Positions 19,057 through 29,302 of a DNA stretch of 64,000 nucleotides are shown one piece after another. The position numbers and the translations under genes are program-made. The notes beneath the pieces were generated by a model, which was given only the letters and a program-made list of their open reading frames with translations, searched no databases and was not told where the DNA came from. The stretch covers positions 152,060-216,059 of the forward strand of contig JBNKWQ010000030.1 in assembly GCA_050299855.1 (NCBI GenBank). The letters run 5' to 3'. Source of the DNA: Hahella sp050299855 (lineage in GTDB: Bacteria > Pseudomonadota > Gammaproteobacteria > Pseudomonadales > Oleiphilaceae). Each line of letters begins with the position of its first letter. Positions within the stretch are counted from its first letter, which is position 1.

Positions 19057-19075
19057 GCCTCTTACACGCTCAGGC
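19051..19075 (+). terminator. Hairpin at the end of the PilZ gene
   Basis: GCCTGAGC (19051-19058) pairs perfectly with GCTCAGGC (19068-19075) over a nine-base loop; the stop codon is inside the stem. Only a short, impure T stretch follows, so it is a weak or Rho-assisted terminator. Confidence 0.5.
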
Positions 19076-19260
19076 TTGCAAGGGTTAATGACCCTCAATC
19101 TACAGCATGAGCTATAAAATCATATATCTATACCAAACCAATCTAAAAACCCCCCTTCTTATAATAAGCCGTTTTTTGGTATATTAGCCCACAATCTGAC
19201 TAATGGGTGTCCAATTTGGCCATTGCCAGGGGCAAAGCAATTTAACGGATAACATAAAGA

Positions 19261-20169
19261 ATGACCGATTTTAATCTGACTCACCTCAAACAACTCGAAG
19301 CGGAAAGTATTCACATTATTCGTGAAGTAGCAGCAGAGTTCGAACGTCCTGTAATGCTTTACTCCATTGGTAAAGACTCTTCTGTCATGCTTCACCTGGC
19401 CCGGAAGGCCTTTTATCCAAGTAAACCACCGTTCCCACTCATGCATGTGGATACCACCTGGAAATTCAAGGAAATGATCGAATTCAGAGATCGTCAGGCG
19501 GAAAAGTTTGGCCTGGATCTCATTGTTCACATTAATGAAGAAGGTGTTCGTCAGGGCATCGGTCCCTTTACCCATGGTAGTGCCAAACACACTGATGTAA
19601 TGAAGACCGAAGGCCTGAAACAGGCGCTCAATAAATACAAATTTGATGCTGCATTCGGTGGAGCGCGCCGGGACGAAGAAAAGTCTCGTGCCAAAGAGCG
19701 GGTCTATTCTTTCCGCGACAACAACCATCGCTGGGATCCCAAAAACCAACGTCCTGAGCTTTGGAACATATACAACGGTAAAATCAATAAGGGTGACAGC
19801 ATTCGTGTGTTCCCGCTGTCCAACTGGACCGAATTGGATATTTGGCAATATATCTACCTGGAAAACATTGAGATAGTGCCTCTGTATTACTCTGCGAAAC
19901 GTCCCGTCGTAGAACGCGATGGCGTCTTAGTCATGGTGGATGACGAGCGTATGCCACTGCAGGATGGCGAAACCCCAATGATGAAAGACGTCCGTTTTAG
20001 AACACTGGGGTGTTATCCATTAACAGGTGCAGTGGAATCAACGGCAGACAATTTGCCCGAAATTATTCAGGAGATGTTGCTGACCACCAGTTCAGAACGC
20101 CAGGGACGTGTGATTGACCACGACCAAGCCGGCTCCATGGAACAGAAAAAACGCGAAGGGTACTTCTAA
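19261..20169 (+). CDS. cysD: Sulfate adenylyltransferase subunit 2
   Basis: A 302-residue PAPS-reductase-fold ATP sulfurylase subunit that forms APS from sulfate and ATP. The PP-loop is visible in YSIGKDSSVML, and FGGARRDEEKSRAKER is a CysD hallmark. It pairs with cysN 112 bases downstream. The 200-base upstream gap is AT-rich with a TATATT at 19180-19185 and no good -35, which is usual for activator-dependent (CysB) promoters but proves nothing. Confidence 0.97.
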   Translation: MTDFNLTHLKQLEAESIHIIREVAAEFERPVMLYSIGKDSSVMLHLARKAFYPSKPPFPLMHVDTTWKFKEMIEFRDRQAEKFGLDLIVHINEEGVRQGIGPFTHGSAKHTDVMKTEGLKQALNKYKFDAAFGGARRDEEKSRAKERVYSFRDNNHRWDPKNQRPELWNIYNGKINKGDSIRVFPLSNWTELDIWQYIYLENIEIVPLYYSAKRPVVERDGVLVMVDDERMPLQDGETPMMKDVRFRTLGCYPLTGAVESTADNLPEIIQEMLLTTSSERQGRVIDHDQAGSMEQKKREGYF

Positions 20170-20281
20170 AGCCCGGATCTTCCAGAAGCAGAATCACTTT
20201 AGGCCAGACCGATACTCCCAGTCCATCCGGAGTATCGGCAGTACCCAAGGGCAACCAGAATTAGGATATTGAATCAAAGCC

Positions 20282-21931
20282 ATGTCACATCAATCAAATC
20301 TGATCAGTGAAGATATTCTCGAATACCTAAAGCAACACGAACATAAGGAACTGCTAAGGCTGTTAACCTGCGGTAGTGTGGATGACGGTAAAAGCACCTT
20401 GATAGGTCGACTCCTGCATGACTCCAAAATGATCTATGAAGATCAATTGGAAGCCATCAAGAAGGATAGTGCCAAAAGTGGCAGTGCCGGCGAAAAGCTG
20501 GATCTGTCCCTATTGGTAGATGGTTTGCAGGCGGAACGGGAACAAGGCATTACCATTGATGTAGCCTATCGCTATTTCTCAACCGCCAAACGTAAATTCA
20601 TCATCGCTGACACCCCCGGGCATGAGCAATACACACGCAATATGGCAACCGGTGCCTCAACTGCTCAGCTGGCAATCATCCTGATTGATGCACGTTATGG
20701 TGTTCTCACCCAGACCAAACGTCACAGCTTTATCGCTTCATTGCTGGGCATTGAACATATCCTGGTTGCCGTCAACAAGATGGATCTGGTGGATTTCAGC
20801 CAGGAACGCTTCGAGGAGATCAAGCAAGATTATCTGACCTTTTCCAAAGGCATTACTCTAAATGATCTAACCTTCGTACCTATCTCAGCACTGGATGGAG
20901 ACAACGTTGTTGCCAACTCTCCGAACATGCCCTGGTATACAGATAAACCCCTGATGGAGATCCTGGAAACAGTCGAAATCGCCAAAGACAGAAACCTCAA
21001 CGATTTCCGCTTTTCCGTGCAGTATGTCAACCGCCCTAACCTGGATTTCCGGGGCTATAGCGGTACTATTGCCTCAGGCATTATCCGCAAGGGCGATGAA
21101 GTCATGGCACTGCCATCGAGAAAGACCAGCACCGTCGAGTCTATCGTGACCTTCGACGGCGATCTTGAAGAAGCTTTTGCCGACCAGGCTGTAACTATCA
21201 CGCTGGCAGATGAAATTGATATCAGCCGTGGCGATATGCTGGTCAAACTAGACAATGTCCCACCAGTCTCAAACCGGTTCTCAGCGCATATTGTATGGAT
21301 GAGTGAAGATGCAGTGCTGCCCGGCAGACAGTATTACATCAAACACGCTACGACATTGACTACCGGTTCCCTGAGCAAGATTCACCATCTAGTTGATGTG
21401 AATACCTTTGAAGAGTCTTCCACCGACAGATTGAATCTCAATGAAATTGGGCTTTGCGAAGTGACCGTCAACCAGCCTCTGGCGTTTGACCCATACTCAC
21501 GCAACCGTGGCACTGGTGCCTTTATCATTGTCGATCGCCTGACTAACGTCACCGTCGGCGCAGGCATGATAGAAGAAGCTGTAGACGATACTGACATTAC
21601 AGCCTTCGCACCGATTACTGAAGCTGAACGAGAAGCTCGTCATGGACATAAGCCAGGCCTGATTCAGGTTTCCGGCACAGAAGCGGAAAAGCTGGCGCAC
21701 GCTCTGGAACGCAATCTGTTCGAGCGTGGTTGTGCAGTTATTGCCCTGGAGCAGGAACTGAGCACCCAGACCGCACAGGCGCTGGAGCAGGCGGGATTAC
21801 TGGTCATCCTGACCAAGCCTTTGGTTGACGCTAATTTTGTGGCGCAGGCCAAAGCTGATAGCGAAGCTGAAATCTCCAAGGCGCTTGGACAGATTATCGG
21901 CGAACTGCGCAAAGGCCACTACCTGCGCTGA
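20282..21931 (+). CDS. cysN: Sulfate adenylyltransferase subunit 1 (GTPase)
   Basis: A 549-residue EF-Tu-like GTPase that drives the CysD reaction. G motifs are visible: GSVDDGKSTLIGR (G1), DTPGHEQYTRN (G3) and VNKMDLVD (G4). The N-terminal and barrel domains are followed by about 100 residues after FAPITEAEREARHG that look like a degenerate adenylylsulfate-kinase domain: LAHALERNLFERGCAV resembles CysC, but there is no P-loop for APS. It is thus a CysN/C-like protein without working CysC, so a separate cysC is expected elsewhere. Confidence 0.93.
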   Translation: MSHQSNLISEDILEYLKQHEHKELLRLLTCGSVDDGKSTLIGRLLHDSKMIYEDQLEAIKKDSAKSGSAGEKLDLSLLVDGLQAEREQGITIDVAYRYFSTAKRKFIIADTPGHEQYTRNMATGASTAQLAIILIDARYGVLTQTKRHSFIASLLGIEHILVAVNKMDLVDFSQERFEEIKQDYLTFSKGITLNDLTFVPISALDGDNVVANSPNMPWYTDKPLMEILETVEIAKDRNLNDFRFSVQYVNRPNLDFRGYSGTIASGIIRKGDEVMALPSRKTSTVESIVTFDGDLEEAFADQAVTITLADEIDISRGDMLVKLDNVPPVSNRFSAHIVWMSEDAVLPGRQYYIKHATTLTTGSLSKIHHLVDVNTFEESSTDRLNLNEIGLCEVTVNQPLAFDPYSRNRGTGAFIIVDRLTNVTVGAGMIEEAVDDTDITAFAPITEAEREARHGHKPGLIQVSGTEAEKLAHALERNLFERGCAVIALEQELSTQTAQALEQAGLLVILTKPLVDANFVAQAKADSEAEISKALGQIIGELRKGHYLR

Positions 21932-21956
21932 TTCTGAAATCGCTCAGGAATTAAAT

Positions 21957-21980
21957 GCCCGGCCAGTCCGGGCTTTTTAT
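21957..21980 (+). terminator. Intrinsic terminator after cysN
   Basis: GCCCGG-CCAGT-CCGGGC stem-loop (21957-21973) followed by TTTTTATTT, 25 bases past the cysN stop. Confidence 0.9.
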
Positions 21981-22090
21981 TTCCACTGAACGAACTTATT
22001 GCACCATTCCAGCTTTGCTGGCTAATTGGCCTGGCAGGCGAAAACCTCTAAAATTCCAGCGCCTATTATTAACTCCACCAAGGAACTTTC

Positions 22091-23143
22091 ATGGCCATAC
22101 GTGATTTGTGTATTCAGACTCTGGAAAAGTTTTCCGAAGAAGACCCCTGCCAAATCAAAACGCCAGAAAACCTTCCTTCGTCCAATGCTGATGTAGACTC
22201 GGTCTACCACACGTTGAGGCGCTTATTCTCCGGGAAAGCTGGAAAGGGGTTTGGCAATTTACACATGCAGGCTGAGCATACTGTCATCGGCCCATGGATC
22301 AAAGAATGGTACGAAGGCAAACTGCCCTTTTCCAGCCTCACAACAAATGCGATAAAAGCCATTAAAGAACGCCTGGACCCGATCCCGTTACTGACGCAAA
22401 GTTATCTGCTTTGGGTTCATGACCAGCAAGGCGACGCACGCAATCTGTTTCTGTTTATTATTGAAAGCAGTGTCACTCAAGCCATTACTTCAGACCTGAC
22501 ACTGGAACCGATCGAACATCTGGACCCTCAGTCGATCACCTTCGGCATCCGAATTGAGCTGGGACCATTATTCGACAGCCACAACACAGACAGCAAAGAC
22601 GATGCTGTTACTGTCTTTCTCAGCAAAGGTTTACGAAAACTCGGGGAGGCGGCTTGTCATGCATTCGGTTTTGCCAGTCTAGTGGACACTGCCAAACAGA
22701 CTGAAACCATTCTGAATGGAATTGAACGCTTCACTGATCAACTGGATTCTAAAACAGCGGCTCAGTTCAGGAAACGAGCGGTGGAGTACTGCCATGACCA
22801 GGAGAAAATTGGCGAGGCGGTTGCATTGGATGAGCTATCCCTCAACCTGGACGAACAACAACCTGAAAGATTTGCCCGTTTTGTAAAAGAGAACATGCCT
22901 GACACGCCCAACGTACTGAGGCCTGATAGCCGTAAACTGAAGCAACTGGTCCGTTTTGCCGGCCGCGGCCACGGCGTCAGCCTGTCTTTCTCATCAGATG
23001 TCATCAATGAAAGTATTATCTACGATGACAGTAAGGACACGCTGATCATTACCGATATACCCAAGTCACTGAAGGCACAGTTAAAACGATATTTGAATCA
23101 ACAAGGTGACACCGAAAGCAAGGACAGCTCTGACGACACCTGA
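22091..23143 (+). CDS. ndpA: Nucleoid-associated protein NdpA (YejK family)
   Basis: A 350-residue member of the 37-kDa nucleoid-associated (NdpA/YejK) family. The C-terminal pattern GRGHGVSLSFSSDVINE followed by DTLIITDIPKSLKAQLKRY matches the family end well, and the N-terminus (LRRLFSGKAGKGFGNL) fits the early conserved block. It is a DNA-binding protein of poorly known role. It is monocistronic, between the cysN terminator and the convergent REC-EAL gene. Confidence 0.85.
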   Translation: MAIRDLCIQTLEKFSEEDPCQIKTPENLPSSNADVDSVYHTLRRLFSGKAGKGFGNLHMQAEHTVIGPWIKEWYEGKLPFSSLTTNAIKAIKERLDPIPLLTQSYLLWVHDQQGDARNLFLFIIESSVTQAITSDLTLEPIEHLDPQSITFGIRIELGPLFDSHNTDSKDDAVTVFLSKGLRKLGEAACHAFGFASLVDTAKQTETILNGIERFTDQLDSKTAAQFRKRAVEYCHDQEKIGEAVALDELSLNLDEQQPERFARFVKENMPDTPNVLRPDSRKLKQLVRFAGRGHGVSLSFSSDVINESIIYDDSKDTLIITDIPKSLKAQLKRYLNQQGDTESKDSSDDT

Positions 23144-23216
23144 CAGTTATTGAAGATCAGAACCACTGTGGAGCTGGAATAAGGTTTGATTGGTAATATC
23201 AGGCCTTGCTTTAATA

Positions 23217-24425
23217 TCAGACCTTACTACACACCGGTTTGTTACCCGACTTCAGCCACACCTCAAAGTCATCAATCGTCATTGGGTGAGCAACAAAGTA
23301 ACCCTGGATAAGGTCACAGCCGATTGAGGAGACGCAGTCAAAAACCTCTTGTGTTTCAACCCCTTCCGCGACTACCGACATGTTAAAGTCCCGCGCCAGC
23401 TGGATGGATGAGCGTACGATCGCACTCCCGTGAGACTGACTGTTGGCCACCTCATTAACAAATCCACGGTCAATTTTCAGTTCACTGAATGGAATTTCCT
23501 TAAGACGATCCAACGATGAATACCCTGTGCCGAAATCATCTATCGATAGAGAAAAGCCAAGTAAGTGCAGCCGGGTAAGCACTTCCAGCATGTTGCTGCG
23601 ACGCCGTGAAATACGTGATTCGGTCACTTCAATGGTAATTTGCGCCGGTGAAATAGAATATTGAGCCAACAATTTTTCCAGCAAGTTCGGCAGCTCCCTA
23701 TCTTCCAGGGTTTCGACGGAAAAATTGATGGCGTAGTTAAAATCCGGCCAGTGCTTATGCAGCCGCTGAATATCCAGAAGCACTCGTTGCAATAAACGAA
23801 ACGTCAGTTTATCCATCAACCCGTATTCTTCAGCAACAGGAATAAAAAAGAACGGGGCAAAATATCCCCGCTCACCGTTATTCCAGCGTGCCAGAACTTC
23901 CACACCAGTCACGCACTGACTGGCAATATCCCATTTGGGCTGGTAGAAAGGTTCCAGTGCCGTTTGCAGATCCGCCTCTATACGCTCTGGCGTCAATGGC
24001 CGCAATGCGGTAGGAGTTGAGGATTCATCATAATCCAGACACCTTTTCCCAAGCAGCAGCGTGAGCAGGTCTTCACTGGCGACCGGCTTTTTTAGACGCC
24101 CCATCATATTCAGGGATTGCGATTCAGCAAGATGATGAACGGTGTCCAGCACGCGCTGGTCTTCTCCGCTGACTATAATGATCCCGCCTTTGAATCTGAT
24201 TGAGGCCAGCTCATTAAGAAACGCAGGTCCATCCAGTTGCGGCATTCTGAGGTCACAAAGTAGGATATCAGGTGCCGTTCGTCCCTGCTTGATCAGTTCC
24301 AACGCCACTTTGCTGCTGGACGCAGTTGTAACGCCAGCAACTCCGAGGCGACCGAGCTGATGTTCCATGACCTTGAGCAACGTGGGATCATCATCGACCA
24401 CGAGAACGTTTAAGTGCGATAGCAC
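23217..24425 (-). CDS. Response regulator with EAL domain (c-di-GMP phosphodiesterase)
   Basis: A 402-residue REC-EAL protein. The receiver (1-125) has the acidic pocket VVDDDP and the phospho-acceptor Asp58 in LLCDLRMPQLDG. The EAL domain (about 150-395) has EVL in place of EAL (GVEVLARW), but the metal and catalytic residues look intact: NFSVE, IEVTES, SIDDFGTGYSS, LKIDRGF, AEGVET and IQGYF. It therefore probably degrades cyclic-di-GMP under phosphorylation control. It starts at GTG 24425 after an AGGGGAC ribosome site. The kinase might be the HDOD-kinase encoded upstream, but that is inference. Confidence 0.92.
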   Translation of the reverse strand: MLSHLNVLVVDDDPTLLKVMEHQLGRLGVAGVTTASSSKVALELIKQGRTAPDILLCDLRMPQLDGPAFLNELASIRFKGGIIIVSGEDQRVLDTVHHLAESQSLNMMGRLKKPVASEDLLTLLLGKRCLDYDESSTPTALRPLTPERIEADLQTALEPFYQPKWDIASQCVTGVEVLARWNNGERGYFAPFFFIPVAEEYGLMDKLTFRLLQRVLLDIQRLHKHWPDFNYAINFSVETLEDRELPNLLEKLLAQYSISPAQITIEVTESRISRRRSNMLEVLTRLHLLGFSLSIDDFGTGYSSLDRLKEIPFSELKIDRGFVNEVANSQSHGSAIVRSSIQLARDFNMSVVAEGVETQEVFDCVSSIGCDLIQGYFVAHPMTIDDFEVWLKSGNKPVCSKV

Positions 24426-24629
24426 AAGGGTCCCCTACAGCTGTAGTTGTTATATGACAATCGACTAATGACTGATTCTAATTATTGTTTATCAAAAGCC
24501 TGACTTGCCTTACCCAAGCATAGATCTCAGTCAACGAATTGTCATTGTTTGAGGCTATTGACGGGATGTAAAAAACTGTTAAATCAACTGGTGGCAGACT
24601 ACTTCAGTTAAATAGCGACTTCGGAAAAA

Positions 24630-26837
24630 CTATTTCAATTCGTCAGCAACAGCTGGATCAATATTTCCCATGACTCTCATACCGATCATATCCATTGCTT
24701 CATCAGCCGGTCGCGCTTCCGAAAAGTAAAACCCCTGAATTTCCTGGCAACCCAGTTTTTTCAGATAGGCTAGCTGGTTTTCCGTTTCAACACCTTCGGC
24801 AACTATATTTAGTTTAAGACCATGGGCCATGGAAATAATGGCATTCACGATACAAGCATCGTCATTATCCTGAATGTCCTGAATGAAGGATTTATCCACT
24901 TTTAAGGTATGGATAGGTAGACGGTTCAGACAGCTCAATGAGGAGTACCCGGTACCAAAGTCATCTATGGCAATAGTCACCCCATAATCAGCCAACTCTC
25001 TGAGCTTGGTGATCAATGGCTCCAAGTCTGCCATGATCATATTTTCAGTAAGCTCAATTTCCAGATTCTGTGGCGGAAAATTCAATGATTCCAACATCGA
25101 TTTCAACATTTGCACAAACTGAGGATGCTCAATCTGGGCCAATGCAAAATTCACGGCCAGTCGGATATGGCGATGCCCTTTATCCATCCACGACTTCACC
25201 TCTTGACAGGCAGCCCGCAATACCCACTCACTGATATCCACAATCAGCTTGGTCTCTTCGGCCAACGGAATAAACTGCGAGGGATAGAGCACGCCCTGTG
25301 TGGGATGGTGCCAGCGTACTAACGCCTCCACCCCTATCACCTCACCGGATCTGGAACTGATCTGGGGTTGGTAGTAAACACGAAACTCGCCGTTATCCAG
25401 AGCTCGCCGCATGTCACGCTCAATCTCCAAACGATTACTGGCATTCACCACCATAGAGTCCACAAAGAACTGATAGCCGTCTTTCCCCCTTCCTTTTACG
25501 TGATACATGGCAATATCGGCATTTTGGATCAACTGCTCCATGCTGGTTCCAGCATCGGGATAGATCGCAATTCCTACACTTACCCCCACAAAAACTTCGT
25601 GGTAATCCAGTACAAAAGGTTCTTTGAGAACATGGATTATTTTGCGCGCCACCTGCCGGGCGTCATCCCTGCCCTCGACCTCAGGCAGCAGCAGAACAAA
25701 TTCGTCACCACCAAAGCGGGATAGAGTATCGCCCTCGCGCAAACACTTTTGTAGACGCAAAGCCACGGATTGTAGCAACCGATCACCCATTGCATGCCCC
25801 AGGGTATCATTGACAATCTTGAAGCGGTCCAGATCAAGAAACAGCACCGCCAGCAGATTCTGCCTGCGTCGGCACTGGGCGATTGCCATATTAAGCCGAT
25901 CCTTGAACAGGGCTCGGTTGGGCAGCCGGGTTAACAGATCGTGGTAGGCCTGAAAATTAATAAAATCTTCTGCCTCCTTACGCTCTGTGATATCCCGGGC
26001 TGTACCGTAGATTCCAATAAAGTTCTGTGGGTCCGGTGCTGCGTCGGTAGCAGCCATATTCTTTTTGGAAACGGACACGGCATCCCGCGTGATAGGAAAA
26101 ACCGTCAATTCAAAATGGCGAGTGACATGCTTATCCCCGCGGGGACGTATATCGATCTCAAGGCTACGAATGGTACCGGCCCCGACACTAAAATCACGCA
26201 CACTATCCTTCACTTTAGCCATCTCACTGGGCTCAAGCACACAGCTGAAGTGCTTTCCCAGCAAATCCTTGCGGCGGTACCCCAGCAGAGCTTCCATTTT
26301 ATTATTGAGAAAGGTGAAACACCCTTCCCGATCCAGCATAAAGACCACATCAGGTGAGCTGTTGACGATGTAGCGATGCAAGACGCTGGATTTCTGCAAG
26401 CGCTCATGCATAAGGGCATGCTCATACTCAAGCCGCCTCTTCGCCAATACCCGTTCGATGGTCGCTACCAACTCCTCAACCACAAAAGGCTTCTTGATAT
26501 AGTCCTGAGCACCTCTTCTCAATGCAGTGCTCACCGCCGTAAAGGACGTCTCGCCGCTGATGACGATGATAGAAGTATCGATTCCTTTGTCAGCCATGAA
26601 ACGCATGACCTGATGGCCGTTGAGATCCCCCATGCGCAGGTCGAGCAGCACCAGATCATATTTACTGGCATTCAGCAGTTGACACGCAGCCTTCCCTCCC
26701 TGGGCAGTTTCAATCCTGTAATTACCCTGGGCTAACAGAACTTTGAGGCTGTCGAGCATTCTGGGCTCATCATCCACCACCAGAATACCGGCTGTCGACG
26801 AGGACTGACTGATTTGATTTGAGAGCTGGTTTGGCAT
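24630..26837 (-). CDS. Response regulator with PAS, GGDEF and EAL domains
   Basis: A 735-residue protein ordered REC (about 15-130, phospho-Asp in VLLDLRMGDLNG), a short helical linker, PAS (about 160-280, NSSPDVVFMLD), GGDEF (about 310-470) and EAL (about 485-730). The GGDEF site is intact (RFGGDEF) and preceded by an RxxD inhibitory site (REGD). The EAL site is also intact (GVEALVRWHHP, AIDDFGTGYSS, KVDKSFI). It may be bifunctional. I chose the ATG at 26837 with GGAG upstream, seven bases after the histidine-kinase stop; longer frames would overlap that gene. The close spacing suggests that the kinase phosphorylates this regulator. Confidence 0.92.
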   Translation of the reverse strand: MPNQLSNQISQSSSTAGILVVDDEPRMLDSLKVLLAQGNYRIETAQGGKAACQLLNASKYDLVLLDLRMGDLNGHQVMRFMADKGIDTSIIVISGETSFTAVSTALRRGAQDYIKKPFVVEELVATIERVLAKRRLEYEHALMHERLQKSSVLHRYIVNSSPDVVFMLDREGCFTFLNNKMEALLGYRRKDLLGKHFSCVLEPSEMAKVKDSVRDFSVGAGTIRSLEIDIRPRGDKHVTRHFELTVFPITRDAVSVSKKNMAATDAAPDPQNFIGIYGTARDITERKEAEDFINFQAYHDLLTRLPNRALFKDRLNMAIAQCRRRQNLLAVLFLDLDRFKIVNDTLGHAMGDRLLQSVALRLQKCLREGDTLSRFGGDEFVLLLPEVEGRDDARQVARKIIHVLKEPFVLDYHEVFVGVSVGIAIYPDAGTSMEQLIQNADIAMYHVKGRGKDGYQFFVDSMVVNASNRLEIERDMRRALDNGEFRVYYQPQISSRSGEVIGVEALVRWHHPTQGVLYPSQFIPLAEETKLIVDISEWVLRAACQEVKSWMDKGHRHIRLAVNFALAQIEHPQFVQMLKSMLESLNFPPQNLEIELTENMIMADLEPLITKLRELADYGVTIAIDDFGTGYSSLSCLNRLPIHTLKVDKSFIQDIQDNDDACIVNAIISMAHGLKLNIVAEGVETENQLAYLKKLGCQEIQGFYFSEARPADEAMDMIGMRVMGNIDPAVADELK

Positions 26838-26844
26838 CTTGATG

Positions 26845-29019
26845 CTAACTCCGTGTGTCATGTCGATGGTCACTACGAGTCTCATCATCCAAAGCTTCCT
26901 GGGGATTGTCGGGAAGCAGAACTTCGAACTGAGTACCAAGGCGACTACTGCGGCAACTAATGCTGCCTTTCATTTCAATGATTAGGTTCCGGGTTATGCT
27001 CAACCCTAACCCGGAATGACCTTCAGATTTTGATGTCGTACCGGGCTCGAACAACCCACCCTGATGCTCAGGGGGAATTCCCGGACCATTATCCGCGACA
27101 ACAATTTCTACAAAGTGACGTCCATTCACATTGACTGAATGATTGGTACGAATGCTAATTTCCCCTCCATCCGGCATGGCTTCAACAGCATTCTTAATCA
27201 GGTTTACCAGTACCTGCCGCAGGTGTGCCTGGGACCAGGCCTGCAGTTTGAGATCTTCGTCCAGTTGCAAATCACAACCAATATCATGGGCGAGAAATAA
27301 CGACGATGAAAACAGAGAGACCAGATTCTTGATTTCCTGATTGATATCCACTCCAACATGCTGATGATCCGCGCCGTTCTTGAGGTCCTTGAGACGCAAC
27401 AGTATCTGACCGGCCCGGTCAATTTCCTCCCGCACAATATTCAGATCGTTCTGAGCATCATGTTCGCTGCCAATTTTACTGGCTAGAATCTCAAGATAAT
27501 TACTGACGATGGCGAGCGGATTATTGGCTTCATGGATAATTTCTCTGACTTTAACCTGCATCGCTTCCTGCGCCATTCCCGCCGACATGTGCAATGATTC
27601 CTGGTTAAGCGATACCCAATGCCTGGCCGTGGCATCCGCAAAATAGCGCAACAATTGGCGATAAGACTCAGACAAATCCCCCACTTTGGCCGAGCCCAAC
27701 ACCAAGGCACCTAACAGGCTGTCGTTATGGTATAAAGGCACGCATACCAAGCGGCTGGATTGCACCAAACTCAGAAAATGCTGATCGATAGCAGTCAGCT
27801 CACTCAGACTGCCGGACCAGTCTTCTGATGTCAGGATCTTATTCTGCAGTACTGCTGAAGCCATCAGGCTACGTTCATTTTTCAATTCCAGCTTAAGCTC
27901 TACGCCGCCTTCCTGCTGACTTGCCTGGAATTCGTCCCCCTGTCGTCGGTATACCAACTGATCGCCGCTATCATCAACCAGCAGTATTCTTGCCCCCTTA
28001 GCTCCGAGTAATAAATACCCTGCCTCTGCAACAGCGTGGTGCATGTCAGTAAGAGACTTCGCGGCTTGAATGTGCTCCTGAGCAGTGCGCACGAGATTCA
28101 ATAACCGGATCTGGCTGGCGAGCTTAATTCGTTGTTCCTGGTCGGCCATCCCATTGGCAGCGCTGTCGGCTACGATTGACAGATCCAACTGGAGTGACTG
28201 CGCAACTTCGGTCACTTCCAAGGCAATTTGTTCCTGGATTTCCTGAGTCAATGCAGGCGTCAGACCAAACAACTGCCCGGCTGAATCGAGGCTGGCGTCG
28301 TCAATGACAGAACTGTCAGCACTTAAATGACTTGCCAGGTGGATGATCTTCACCAGGTGATGCGCATCCAGCACCAGATTAACCGGCGCATGGTGATATC
28401 GCACCGCAGCAGCCGCATATTCACCCAATCCCCATTTTTCCAGCAATCTGGCGCCGACCTCAGGATGGTTAATACCAAAGGTTTCCTTTTCAATTTCGAG
28501 CCATTTCTCTCCGCTCCGACCGCTTTCATTTAATTCGCTGAGCTCGGTAGGGAAATTGGTTTTCAGCACCAGCTCACCGATATTGTGCAGAAGGCCAACC
28601 AGATAGGCATAGTCCGCTTTATCAAAGCTGGTCAGCGTAGCAATGGCACGAGCGGTAAGCGCGGTGGCGAGGGAGTGCCGCCAAAAGGATTTCAGATAGT
28701 CGGTTTGATTGTTATTAAATTCGGAAAAGAACTGCTGGATCGCCACGGTCATGGCAATTGTTCGAATGCGCTCAGTACCAATCAACAAAATGGCACGGTC
28801 AACGGAGTTGACTTTGTTACGACGAAAGTAAGACGCTGAATTGGCAACCGCCACCACTTTCGAAGCCATCACAGAATCATGACAGATAATGTCCGACAAT
28901 TGACGAAAGTTAAGCGTTGGCGATAGACAAGCGTCCAGAATCTCAGTCAACACGTGCGGGAGTGTCGGCAATTTGTTGACTTTTAATTCTTCAAATAGAA
29001 GATCGTAACGACTTGTCAT
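26845..29019 (-). CDS. HDOD-GAF histidine kinase
   Basis: A 724-residue protein beginning with an HDOD domain (about 10-220, PTLPHVLTEILDAC and ICHDSVMASKVVAVANS), then a GAF-like domain (about 310-480, LVCVPLYHNDSLLGALVLG), then a kinase: the H box is HEANNPLAIVSNYLEIL and the ATP-binding N, G1 and G2 boxes are LVNLIKNAVEAMPDGG, VADNGPGIPPEHQ and GHSGLGLSITRNLI. There is no membrane helix, so it is a cytosolic sensor kinase. The ATG at 29019 fits the HDOD start. It is probably the partner of the REC-PAS-GGDEF-EAL gene that follows 7 bases later. Confidence 0.9.
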   Translation of the reverse strand: MTSRYDLLFEELKVNKLPTLPHVLTEILDACLSPTLNFRQLSDIICHDSVMASKVVAVANSASYFRRNKVNSVDRAILLIGTERIRTIAMTVAIQQFFSEFNNNQTDYLKSFWRHSLATALTARAIATLTSFDKADYAYLVGLLHNIGELVLKTNFPTELSELNESGRSGEKWLEIEKETFGINHPEVGARLLEKWGLGEYAAAAVRYHHAPVNLVLDAHHLVKIIHLASHLSADSSVIDDASLDSAGQLFGLTPALTQEIQEQIALEVTEVAQSLQLDLSIVADSAANGMADQEQRIKLASQIRLLNLVRTAQEHIQAAKSLTDMHHAVAEAGYLLLGAKGARILLVDDSGDQLVYRRQGDEFQASQQEGGVELKLELKNERSLMASAVLQNKILTSEDWSGSLSELTAIDQHFLSLVQSSRLVCVPLYHNDSLLGALVLGSAKVGDLSESYRQLLRYFADATARHWVSLNQESLHMSAGMAQEAMQVKVREIIHEANNPLAIVSNYLEILASKIGSEHDAQNDLNIVREEIDRAGQILLRLKDLKNGADHQHVGVDINQEIKNLVSLFSSSLFLAHDIGCDLQLDEDLKLQAWSQAHLRQVLVNLIKNAVEAMPDGGEISIRTNHSVNVNGRHFVEIVVADNGPGIPPEHQGGLFEPGTTSKSEGHSGLGLSITRNLIIEMKGSISCRSSRLGTQFEVLLPDNPQEALDDETRSDHRHDTRS

Positions 29020-29302
29020 AGAATACGTTCCCAATGGGCGTAAGCACACCGCTGAACAACAGCTCAAAGATTATTAAACGATCGAATACCTTTGATAAAA
29101 CCAGGACTACAGGGCATATGAAGAGTACTACGTATAATTATCTATGCAAAGGTCTCGCCCGCTTATAGCGGCCGTTTCACTCCCTGATCAGCGCAAATTA
29201 GACAAAATATTACAAATATACAGGCGTTCAGCATTTCGGATTGTTGAATCGAGCCGTTACGCAAGGGAGATTGCAGAACTTATTAATTGCTTATAGAGCA
29301 TT

